From contig NC_084485.1 of the NCBI RefSeq assembly GCF_030035675.1, forward strand, positions 93,578,838-93,642,837: a stretch of 64,000 nt of DNA. The letters are read 5' to 3'. Both the position numbers and the translations under genes were made by a program. Positions 1 to 11,800 of this stretch are shown here, one piece after another. Source of the stretch: Rhineura floridana (lineage: Eukaryota > Chordata > Lepidosauria > Squamata > Rhineuridae). Position 1 is the first letter of the stretch; every line of letters starts with the position of its first letter. The notes beneath the pieces were generated by a model. The model ran no database searches. It was not told the origin of the DNA and saw only the letters and a list, made by a program, of their open reading frames with translations.

Positions 1-1433
1 TGCTAGCCTATGGCTATTTGGATCTGCCACACATTCTGTATAGCAGCAACCTTTGTAAAGACAGAATTAGGATTTCTGGATGCCTGGGTAAGAGATAGCA
101 AGCTCTAATATGACCCAGAAGAGTTGTAGCTCCATGTGAGCTAGATAAGAACAAATGTAAACAGTTGCTCCTATCCGTTCTTGGCATGCATTGGCACATA
201 TGGAACTTTTGTGCCTTGCCCTTAACACGCAATGAGCTATTGCTGCAGCATGCCCAATGCTTCTAATATTTATTGGCAAATATTATCTCTCTGAATGGAA
301 CCATTGTAATAACATGTTCAGTTTTGTTTCTATTCATATTTGTTTATGATAGTCATAGCTTAAAACAAGGAGAGCTGTGACCTGATTTAGAACAAAAATA
401 CTTATAGAAACAAGATTATAAATTTCTGTGATTAAACTATCTCATACAATCTTTACAGGCTTGAAATTGTTTTTATGTATCATCTTTTGATATTTTGGTT
501 GTCACCTGAGGAAAAGGGTAGTCATCAACTACAGAAGGCTAGATGGTGGAGGTGGCAGGTGTATTTGGGAAGGAGAAAAACTGTTCCAGATTAGATCATT
601 TCAATTTCTTGAGTTGTAAGGCTGTATTGGTTATATAATATGAAAGGGAGATTTTGATACAAGAACATTCCTGAATATTGAATTCAGACCAATACTAGAT
701 TAGGTACCTTGGAAAAAACGCTAATATAAGGTGGGATCTGTCCACTTAGCACTGTTCACTTACAGCAATATTCTTAATATTTTTGTTAATACTACCTGTT
801 GTTGAATCTCTTAAGAGGGCTGAATAATATTTGACAGGATCCACAGAACTATTCTAAACAAGTATTTGACTGTATCCAGTTAATTTGTTTTTTACATTTT
901 GCTTTGAAAAACAGGGACCCCATGCCATAGCATATAACATGCTTGGACATGCCGGCTCAAGCTGATGAAAGATGAAGTCCAATAACATCTAGGCCACAGG
1001 TTCCCCACCCCTGCCATATTTACCAAAGTACTTCGGAAATACTCCCCAGTTTGAAAAGTAGTTTGCTGTATGATGTGAAAAGCTATTCTGAGAAACTACA
1101 AGTCCGAAGTCCCCTTGTGTATCTGGGACTAATCACATGGTTCTGTGGATTCCAACCATATCTATCTGTTAAGATGTTTGGGCTTCACAAACTCACTGAA
1201 GTGGGTAGCAGAACTGTTAGGGTACTTCCAAACAGATAGCTGGACATTTTAATGCAAATGTAAAAATGATTACAAAAATGTTCTTTTGTTGCTAAGAGAT
1301 TTTACAATCAGGTGGTATAAAAATTTAAAAATAAATAATAAGTGGTTCACTCCACTTTGATTGCTGACAATACTAAAAAAATATTTTCATAACAGAAGAC
1401 CTCTTGATGAATGTATACTTTATAGCAGTGGCT
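1..1433. other. AT-rich DNA, no gene recognised
   Basis: I see no exon-like reading frame with splice signals and no repeat I can name. It lies downstream of the HSPB11 3' end. In human the neighbouring gene on this side is YIPF1, but nothing resembling it is visible here. Confidence 0.5.
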
Positions 1434-2403
1434 ACTGCCCTGAACCACTGCCACCAGTTCAGTCCCAGGGCAATTGATCCTGGCAAGGCACAACCTGTGC
1501 CTCCCCTACCAGGGCTGAGTAAACCAACAACAACCCTGCAAGATAGGTAGACTGCCACCACCCCTTAATCTCATCACCCACTCTGGGCCAAGGGGAAACC
1601 CAAAGTGCCAGAAATAGACCTGCCAAGGATTCCAACAAACAAGAGCTAGACTACACTCCTTGTCTTGGAGCCTTAGGCAAGATATCCAAATATATGGTAG
1701 TCCGTGGTTAACTGGCCAAGGTACTGGATTCAGAACCAAATCCCCTCTTGCAATGAACACACACTGGTAAATAAGAAGTAGCTTTATTAAATAAAATATG
1801 AGTGCACAATTACAGCAGCAAAATGGTTCCTTAAAACCCACACCCCTGAGGGCTAGGTAAAACACACAGTTAGTCACAAAACAAAATAATGAAACTATCT
1901 AGCCTAGTCTATACTTCCAAAGAGGTAAGCAGCAAAATAACTTCATGATTCCACAATTCCCCAGAGATGTATAGCCTGGATAGCAGATGGAAGATGGAAC
2001 CCCAGCTAGGTAGCATCAGCAACCATAGGGAACAGTGGGGAACGAAGACCTAAGGTCTGGATCCTATTCTTATGCCCAGCAACAGCCAGGAAGCCAATCA
2101 GGGGGCTTTCTGGTGATGAAATATTTCTGGAGTTTTCACGCCCAATGGTGAGCACTCCCCAACCAATCTCCACTGCTAAGCAGGTGGTTCTTGCTTGCAG
2201 CCTCACTAACTAGCTTCAGTTGTGAGAACTGCAAACTCATAGCCTCTCAGAGGCCGTATCTCAGACAAGATGTTTCCCCCCACAATTCTTTGCCTCAGAA
2301 CCATTTTAGAACCAGGCATTCTTGACAGCTACCACTCCGCACAGAACAAGTCAAACCACGAAATGGCCATAATATTGGGCTAGGGGATTTTTCTTTACAC
2401 ATT
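1434..2403 (-). mobile_element. LTR-like repeat, possible solo LTR fossil
   Basis: Read on the minus strand, this roughly 970-bp block resembles a long terminal repeat: a start near TGTAAAG, a moderately GC-rich body, and an AATAAAG polyadenylation-like motif near 1785 followed by a GT-rich stretch. No internal retroviral region lies beside it and I could not fix its ends or a target duplication. The family is unknown and the LTR assignment is inference from composition. It could be another interspersed repeat. Confidence 0.3.
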
Positions 2404-2645
2404 TGAAACAGTCTCAAATTAATGAAGACAGGAATGCCTTCAAACTGTATCAAGACATAATTGCACAGGATTTTTCAACTGATACACTGTAACAATCCTT
2501 ACTATAAGGGAGTGGGAACTTCTAGTGGAAGGAACATATTTATGTTTTCAGGAAACAAGTATGTTTACTAGTATATAAATATTTTAAAAAGAATTTACCA
2601 ATTGAAAAAAAACCTCTGTGACAAAGACACAGTTAAAAACATACT

Positions 2646-2651
2646 TTAATG
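2646..2651 (-). terminator. HSPB11: candidate HSPB11 polyadenylation signal
   Basis: ATTAAA on the minus strand about 80 bases after the stop codon. Its position suits a short 3' UTR, but no transcript evidence is available. Confidence 0.35.
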
Positions 2652-2728
2652 CTTGGATTACATAATCTATATTACAAACATCAGTACAATGTTTTTACTG
2701 CTATGATTGCAGCATATTACATTTGGTT

Positions 2729-2836
2729 TTAAATATCTTGTGCTATGCCTTCTGCTATCACCCTATGAACTGACACAAAAGCATCAAACGCAGATAGAAT
2801 TATGAATCGCAAATATGTGGCCTGGATCTCAGGAAA
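2729..2836 (-). CDS. HSPB11: HSPB11 last coding exon
   Basis: A strong pyrimidine tract and TTTGGCAG acceptor precede 35 codons and TAA at 2731-2729. It includes [19 protein letters not shown] (human [19 protein letters not shown]). The C-terminal tail IAQDI differs from mammals and is three residues shorter. Confidence 0.93.
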   Translation of the reverse strand, partial: FPEIQATYLRFIILSAFDAFVSVHRVIAEGIAQDI

Positions 2837-5800
2837 CTGCCAAAAAGAAAAAAATAATATTAAACATCAACAGTTATAAGACCCTGAGTATAATTCTGTG
2901 CAAGGAAAGATATTTACATTGCAATAATTTCAATGGGAGAGATTTAAGAGTGTTTTTAATTTATGAAAAGTGAACTCAATAGGAATTAAAACAACTTAGT
3001 TCTGGATGAAATGTATTCTGTGGTTGTTTGATACTCAGCATGGGAATATACTCAGTTAACTGAAATAAACTGCTATATAAAAGTAAGAGCCCAATTCTAA
3101 TCTTGCTTTGCTAAATGAAAAGGACAGAGTATAAGACTCCTAACATTACACTCAAGTCACAGGAATAAGCTGATGGAAGATATTGTCAATATCAGGCTCC
3201 TAAAATATGTTTCAGATTGATCTAAAAACATCTGATCTGAATCACAGTTCCTCTACATTGCTGCATTTTTGCTTAACATTTATAAGAGTCCTGAAATTTA
3301 GAAAACTCTGGCAACAGAGGCTGTATATGAAAGACTGCTATACATTGTAAGTGTCGGAAGGCAGAGCTGGGGTCCCAATCCCGGGGAGCTGGATCCCGGA
3401 GAGTTGGGAGAAGAGTATTCGGATGGATGGCAGAGGGAAGGGGGAGGAACTTCCCCCCTTTGGAGCGAAGACGAAACAGAGGAACTGCCAGTGATAAGGT
3501 CGCTTAGCAACGGGGAGCCTGAGCCCTCCCTGGACATTCTCACGCCTCCCCCTCTTTCAGGCTCAGAGCAAGAGGGGGAAGAGGGAGGGCTGCTCACAGC
3601 CGAAAAGCGGGGAGGCAGTTTACCATCAGCCCCTCCCCTATCCCCCATCCTGGAATCGGAAACTTCAGAAGAGGAGGGGGTGATGCTTCCCCCCTCACCG
3701 CGCACACGCAGACAGCTGAAAAGACAGGAGAGAAGGGGGGGAAGGCGGGCAGTACCTGAGGGGCAGTTAAGGAGGAGCGAAAGATTGCGCGCCCGTTTGG
3801 CCCCTTCTTAAAGAACAGGCGGGAAGAAGTCCCTTGCTCTGTCAACTTTCTCCCAATGCCGCGGGACCTGTATCCCTGTGTTGATTCATGAGAAAACGCA
3901 GTCTTTGTTTGGACATTACCCTAATAAAACACGAATTAACTACAATCGTTGGTCTGGTTCCTGAGTCACATCCTGGGCCTGACAGCTTGACAGAGCCACC
4001 TAAATCACCCTCAACGCTCTCTTCACTTGACTGGGACAAGATGTCAAAGGGAGCAGCGGGGGAGACGAACCCCACTTCTGAGACGGAAGAAGTGGAACTC
4101 CTGAGGACTAAGGTAGCTGATTTGCAGACGGATGTTCAAGCCCTGCTAGCAGCAGTCAAGGCGCTGAAGACGGATAATCAAACCTTGAAGGCCACGATAG
4201 ACCAGATGCGAACAGCCCCTCCAGCTGCCGTAGTAAAGGTTCCCATTGGATTGCCCCCAAAATACGCGGGACAAAGTGATCAGTTGGCAACCTTCGTGGC
4301 TCAATGTGAGTTATATCTGGATGTCAGGCACACGGAATTTCCAGACGATGGGGCTAAAGTAGCTTTCGTGATTAGCCTCCTGGAGGGAGAAGCTGCAAAA
4401 TGGGTGACTCCGTATCTCGTGAGAAAGGATACTGTCTTAGGAAGGTACAGAGGATTTATACAGGAGATGACCGAGATGTTTCAAGACCCTCAAAGGGCTG
4501 AAACAGTAGCGCGGCAACTAGGCGCTCTGAAGCAAGCTAAAGGGACTGTTTCCGAGTACACTAACGCTTTTAAAATTCTGTCCCAGGAAATTGGTTACAA
4601 TGACGCCGCCCTGATGTTTATGTACCGGAGTGGATTAAATGCTGAAATCCTGGATGAGTTGGCCAGGACCTCCCCCCCCCCGCTGACCTACCAGGGCTCA
4701 TCCGGCTATGCCTACAGATAAGATCACCGGATGGAAGGAAGGCGCCTGGAAAGGAAGCAGGAGGTCCCGAGATACTCAGCCTCGGCATCCCGCAACAAGA
4801 CCCTTCCCACTACAGGGATGGCAGGTAATGCAACTGAGGGACAGGGAGGGGCTAGGCCAAGACTGTCGGAAGAAGAAAAGGAAAGACGACGCCGGGAACG
4901 TTTATGCTTTTATTGTTCAAAGCCGGGCCACGTGGCCAGAGACTGTGGACTGAAAGGGGGGAAAGCCGAGCCATCGGGAAACTAGAACACCCAGTCCACG
5001 TGCAGGCCGGTTGACTGGGGGCAGCGTTGTATAAAGGCCCCCCAACGATCCAACCTCCCTCAAAGGGGGTGTTGGTCTTGCCTATTCGGATTACAACTTC
5101 CAGAGGAGTGGTGTTTAATTCCACTGCCTTAATTGACAGTGGAGCCTCCACAAATTTTATTGATGCAAAGTTAGTCAAGCGTCATGGAATTTCCCGGTGG
5201 AAACTGGACGCTCCCCTAGCTGTGGAGACTATCGATGGGAGACCCCTGAAGTCAGGAGGGGTGACACAAACCACGGAGGAAGTGAAACTTCAAATTCCTG
5301 GGCACGAAGAGTTCATTTCGCTATACGTGTCAGATCTCTCGAACTTTGAGGTGATTCTGGGAATGCCCTGGCTAGCAAAGCATGAACCCAAAATAAGTTG
5401 GAAGGAGGCGGTGGTGTGGTTCACCTCACAGTATTGCCAGGAGAACTGTCAACCTGAAGGAATCAAGAACACCTTAGCGGGGGCAGTGCAAGAGATCGAG
5501 CAAGTGACCCTGCCGCCAAAGTATGAAGAATTCAAAGATGTGTTTGATGAAAAAGAGGCAGAGACTTTACCCCCCCACCGCCCTTACGACTGTGCGATTG
5601 ATCTAGTGCCAGGAGCCAGCATCCCATCAGGGAGAATCTACTCTCTCACAGAGAATGAGAGGGAGGCCCTGAAGGAATTCGGGGGTAAAAACCTGAGGCG
5701 AGGATTCATACGCCCCTCACAATCCCCTGCTGGAGCGCCACTATTGTTTGTGAAAAAGAAGGGGGGGGAACTCAGACCCTGTAACGACTATCGCGCATTG

Positions 5801-8800
5801 AACCAGATCACCATCCCCAACAGCTATCCGCTGCCCCGATCTCAGAGTTGCTGGACCGACTGCGCTCTGCAAAAATCTTCACAAAGTTGGATTTGAGAGG
5901 AGCGTACAATCTGATCAGAATGAAGGAGGGAGATGAATGGAAAACAGGATTCTTGACCGCTTACGGACAGTATGAACGGTCATGCCGTTCGGGCTTTGTG
6001 GAAGTCCAGGAATTTTTCAAAAATTCATGAACGACGTGTTTAGAGACTTGTTGGACACGTATGTAATCTGTTACTTAGATGATATCCTGGTGTTCTCAAA
6101 GAACCAGGAAGACCACGACCAGCATGTGAAGACGGTGTTGAAGAGACTGAGAGAAAATCACCTGTATGCTAAATTAGAGAAATGTGGATTTGACCTCAAG
6201 TCTCTAGACTTCCTTGGATATCGAATCTCAGCGGAAGGCGTGGAGATGGACCCAGGGAAAGTAAGCTGCATATTGGACTGGGGCCAACCTGTCACCAAAA
6301 AGGATGTACAACGGTTTTTGGGGTTTGCCAATTATTACAGAAAGTTCATTCCAGGGTTTTCCAAATTAACAGCTCCTCTGACTGACTGTTTAAGGGGGAA
6401 GAAGAAGTTTCAATGGACAGAGAACGCCACCGAGGCCTTTGAGGAGCTGAAGAGAAGGTTTCCTACTGAGCCCATTCTGCGCTTTGCTGATCCGAACCGC
6501 CCTTTCGTAGTGGAAGCAGATGCTTCAGATTTTGCCATCGGGGGGGTCCTGCTACAATTAGACCAAGAAGGGAAGGAGCTGCACCCCTGTGCGTACTTCT
6601 CTCGGAAGTTAAAGCCTGCAGAGAAGAACTACACAGTTTGGGAGAAGGAGCTGCTGGCCATCAAGGACTCTTTTGAAAACTGGAGACAATACCTAGAGGG
6701 GACCTCTCATCGAATTGAAGTGCGCTCCGACCACAAGAATCTTGAAAGCCTCCAAACCGCCAGAAAGCTGAACCAGAGACAGATAAGATGGTCCCAGTTC
6801 TTCACTAGGTTTAACTTCCAGATTACTTACCATGCCCAAGCCAAAAACCAGAGAGCGGATGCCTTATCCAGACAGCCACAATACAAAGAAAGTGAATCCG
6901 AGGACCAGCCTCAGTACGTAATCCCGCCAGAGAAATTAACGTTGGGAGTATGCCAGCCTTCATGGGAAGAGGAACTCAAAAAGGCACAACAAGAAGATGC
7001 AGACATGCTAAAATATCAGCAGGAGACGGGACAAGGTCAAGACTCAGAAGTAACCTTTCACTGGAGAAATGGACTGTTATGGTTCAAAACCACCAGATAT
7101 GTGCCAGAAGGGGAATTAAGGCTCAGAATCCTACGCCAGTGTCATGATTCCATCACAGCGGGACACTTTGGGATTTACAAGACCATTCAGAACGTGGCCA
7201 AGGACTTCTGGTGGCCTAAAATGCGTCGGGATATTGAGAGTTATGTAAAGTCCTGCTCTGTCTGTCTGCGGACAAAAACACAAACAGGGACACCTGCAGG
7301 ACTGTTACAACCGTTGCCTGTCCCACACGAACCCTGGAAGGACCTATCCATGGATTTTATAACTGATCTACCCAAGTCCCAAGGAATGACAGCCATCTTA
7401 GTAGTGGTGGATCTACTTACCAAAATGGCACACTTTCTTCCTTGTGCAGGGGCCTTAGAGGCTAAAGAAACGGCCAAGTTATTCATCAAAGAAGTCTACC
7501 GGCTGCATGGATTGCCAAACAGCGTAGTCTCAGACCGAGGAACTCAGTTCACAGCCAAATTTTGGAGAGCAATGTGGAAACAGTTGCAGACGGAATTAAA
7601 ACTCTCCTCCGCCCATCACCCCCAGACAGATGGGCAGACGGAACGCTTAAACGCCGTTTTGGAAAGATATTTACGAAGTTATGTGTCCTATCAACAGACT
7701 GACTGGGTATCATATTTGCATTTTGCAGAGTTCGCCTACAACAATTCTCTGCACTCCAGCACTCAACAAACCCCGTTCTTCGCTAATTATGGATTCCATC
7801 CTAAAGTCTTTCCAAGCAGCTCAGAAGGAATGCTGGTACCGGCAGCTGAGAACTTCCTTAAGGAATTGCAAGCGGCGCAACAGACACTGAAATAGCAGTT
7901 AAACGAAGCCAAAACAGAGTACAAGCGAGTTGCTGACCTGCACAGGAAGGAGGGCCCCCCCCTTCAACCGGGAGACCAGGTATGGCTGTCCACCCACTTC
8001 CTCCAGATGCTGGGCAAATGTAGAAAATTACAAGACAAGAGGGTGGGTCCTTTCGAAATAGAAACTCAAATCAATCCCGTGGCGTACCGACTGAAGCTGC
8101 CTGACACGTTTAAAATACATCCTGTGTTCCATCGATCCCTCTTAACGAAAGCCACCCCTCCCAGTGAGTTACGGCCGGAGGAACCTCCCGGAGCTCCACT
8201 CCTGGTAAATGAGCAGCTTGAGTTTGAAGTTGAGGAGATCTTAGATTCCAGGATCAGACGCCACAAGCTGCAGTACTTGATTCACTGGAAAGGCTATGGG
8301 GTGGCTGACAGATCATGGGAAGATGCAGCTGATGTGCATGCTCCAGAATTGGTAAAACTTTTCCATCAACGTTTTCCCCACCGTCCCAAGCCAGACAAGG
8401 GGAGGGGGACACAGCCTGGGAGGGGGGATGGTGTCGGAAGGCAGAGCTGGGGTCCCAATCCCGGGGAGCTGGATCCCGGAGAGTTGGGAGAAGAGTATTC
8501 GGATGGATGGCAGAGGGAAGGGGGAAGAACTTCCCCCCTTTGGAGCGAAGACGAAACAGAGGAACTGCCAGTGATAAGGTCGCTTAGCAACGGGGAGCCT
8601 GAGCCCTCCCTGGACATTCTCACGCCTCCCCCTCTTTCAGGCTCAGAGCAAGAGGGGGAAGAGGGAGGGCTGCTCACAGCCGAAAAGCGGGGAGGCAGTT
8701 TACCATCAGCCCCTCCCCTATCCCCCATCCTGGAATCGGAAACTTCAGAAGAGGAGGGGGTGATGCTTCCCCCCTCACCGCGCACACGCAGACAGCTGAA

Positions 8801-11800
8801 AAGACAGGAGAGAAGGGGGGGAAGGCGGGCAGTACCTGAGGGGCAGTTAAGGAGGAGCGAAAGATTGCGCGCCCGTTTGGCCCCTTCTTAAAGAACAGGC
8901 GGGAAGAAGTCCCTTGCTCTGTCAACTTTCTCCCAATGCCGCAGGACCTGTATCCCTGTATTGATTCATGAGAAAACGCAGTCTTTGTTTGGACATTACC
9001 CTAATAAAACACGAATTAACTACAATCGTTGGTCTGGTTCCTGAGTCACATCCTGGGCCTGACAGTAAGGTAAATATTGATATAACTGGATACATATATA
9101 ACTATATAGATACCTGTTTACACATATACACATATATTACAATAAATATCCAAAATACTGAGATGTCAACAATTAGGAATGACTCTTGACAGTCCTGCAC
9201 ATAACAGAGTCTGCAATCTTAAACACATTTACTGGGGAGTGAACTCCATTGAGCTTAATGGGTCTTACTTCTTAGTAAACATGCTTAGGATTGCACTTCA
9301 AATGTCCAAAAGTACATAAATAACCACCCAATGTAGACAATCCCTAATAGTAACTATCATCATTCAAAAGTATACATAGTTTCAGATAAGTGGTACTGTA
9401 AAAGTCCTTTGTGTGTTAGCTGCTAAATATAACGTAGGCACATAAACACCAGATTTTATATGAGATTTTTCCAAACTTTTGTTAAAAATTAACTTGCTAA
9501 CTCAAGATTTCCCCCAATCTCATTATGCTCTTTATATATGGTTTATGGATGCTAGATGAAAAATACTCACAGAAAATGCTTCTATCTGAAGTTCTCCTTC
9601 TTTATATTGCAACTCTGAACATTAAAAAATAGCACATTAATACGTAACATACTGTTTGGACCCTGGACCTATGAATTCACAGGATTGTAAGAAGTCATAA
9701 TCCTAGTAAAGCATAGTATCTTAACTCCAATGATGCGTACGTGGGTTGTCACAAGCTTCATTTGAGTCAATTTACTGCAGTTAAAAACAGTTTTAAATTT
9801 AACAACCTTTCTTATAACAATTTACCCAGAATTTAAGATATATATCAAAGACGCTTCAAAATGCTATACAAACTTTAGTTAATTTTCATTATAATCTTAT
9901 AAAGAAAATAGAGGATTCTATCTCAACCCAAATGAGTGTCAAATAAAATGCTGAGTGATTTCCCAGGAAAATATTGTCAATGTTAGGGTTGCCAGGTTCT
10001 TGGCCTCAGACTGATCCTGTATCTTTAGAAGAGAAAGTCAGCCAAGTACAGGTGTTCTTGCAATCCTGTAATGAGAAAAACCACAAGGTGGAATTCTCCC
10101 TTCCCCCTGCATAACTTTTAAAGATACAGAAGACCTCTTGGAGGCCGGGCCTGGCAAGAAGGGGTAATATAAAAAAGCACAATAATTCAGTGAATGGCAT
10201 AATGGATATACACCAAACAGTTGACTGCTTTAGTTAGTAGGCAACTGCAACAAGTCAGCATGTAAAATATTTTGTGAATCAGCCCTTGGTTTCCTAGGCT
10301 TCAAAGAAAATAAGTCTGCTTTGATCTTAGTACTACACTACTCCCATAAATACACACTTACTCCAACTGAGTTCAATAGGATTTTTATCCAATCAGTGTT
10401 ATAAGATTGCAGCCTTAACTGATTTATACATCAAACTGCAATAATCTGTCTAGTCAGAGCTATTAAATTAAGTATATAATTACCTTTTTCAACGCATTGT
10501 TCAAAATTGATTGGATCTTTCGACACACTTTTTTCAATCCGTAATGTCTGCACTAAGAATAGTATGAAAAAATCCTATGTCAGTCTCATCTTAAGACTGC
10601 CTGGTTTCACATGAATCTTTAAAAATCTGTAACAAAGTAGTACTTAGCCTTTATACAAGAAGAATATTATTGTTCATTCACTCAAAAGATTTAATTAATC
10701 TCACAATTCACAGAAGGTAAGAATCAAGATATAAAACTATCAAAAGGCATAGAACACCAAGGCTGAGCCACATTTGGGAGGCATCTATAAGCTTGTGATC
10801 AGTTGATTTCCCTGTGTGTTAAGAGAAAAATCAACTGGCTGTGCTTCATCCACCTTACTTTCATACACAAACTAGCACCCACCTTCACATCCTGTCTCCC
10901 ACACAGATGCCTTGACCTATATAGAACCACAAGTGAACAACCCTTAACACTCCTCACTGATCAACGTTTCTCATTAATCACTGATCAGTGTTAGCAGGTC
11001 ATACAAAAGTAGCCATCTGTGCTGGTGGTGGACTGCCTTCCAGCTGTAGCCAGTGGAAGACACTGAAATGGGGAATTCCAAGGGTGTGGCTGAGGCGGGG
11101 CTGAGCTGAGCTAACCCAGAATCTGCTGGATCTTGAGCCAGTATCATTGCTGCCATGTAATGGTACCAGGCCTGACTGCTGCACCAATCTGGAGCTGGCG
11201 CAGTGATCTGGTCCAAAGTGGGCCTGATTGTCCTGCACCCTCTCACCTTCTGCCATGGCCACCATGAGTAGGAGAACTGCAGATGCAGCATTAGCCCTGC
11301 TGCTCTGCAAAGCCTCACCAGCAGGAGGGGGGAGTTTGGGTTGCACTCTAAAACAAAAATAACATAATTGCAGAACAAGACACTAATTTGGAAATGAAAA
11401 CCTAGCTATATAATGAAATTTACCACAATAGCACTGGATTGTGAGTTTGCTGATGGTTACACATTTATGAAAACAAATAATAAATTCCTGTGGAAACATC
11501 CCAGTTGTTGTCCAAAAGGTTTCGGATCGTCTGTTAAGAGAGAGTGAAATAGTCTGTAAGAATGTAAAGTATTAGAAATACTTTGCAGATATGTTTGCAA
11601 CAGAGAAATTTTATTCCATTTACAACAATAAAGATGTCCAACATTCCAATACCAGTGTTTACATTTTAATGTAGCTAATTTTAACATTAACCACTCTTAC
11701 GTCTTTCATCATTATTTGGAACCATGATACGATACCCTGTTTTTGGCAATATCCCATTGCTTCCAATTTGTTCTGAGATTGTGAATTAGGGGCATAGCTT

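Larger units (their letters stand above)
3352..9064 (+). mobile_element. Ty3/Gypsy LTR retrotransposon fossil, chromovirus type
   Basis: A complete-length 5,713-bp element with two 633-bp LTRs and a 5-bp target duplication GTAAG (3347-3351 and 9065-9069). Parts in order: 5' LTR, a gag-like region with a CCHC zinc knuckle (near 4.0-5.0 kb), then a pol-like region with protease (DSGAST), reverse transcriptase (YLDDI), RNase H, integrase (HHCC region, SDRGTQF) and a C-terminal chromodomain (HWKGY) near 8.2-8.4 kb, then the 3' LTR. No envelope gene is seen. The protease-RT-RNase H-integrase-chromodomain order marks a chromovirus. The LTRs differ at three positions, suggesting insertion within a few million years. 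The internal region is broken, with roughly half a dozen breaks. It lies antisense in an HSPB11 intron. Confidence 0.95.

Noticed and set aside
3404-3811. A 135-codon open frame considered as a gene
   Set aside because: It lies wholly inside the 5' LTR and is duplicated in the 3' LTR of the Gypsy fossil.
10974-11378. Overlapping minus-strand frames of 115-134 codons
   Set aside because: They lie in a GC-rich, repeat-like block, have no recognisable homology and overlap each other in different frames.
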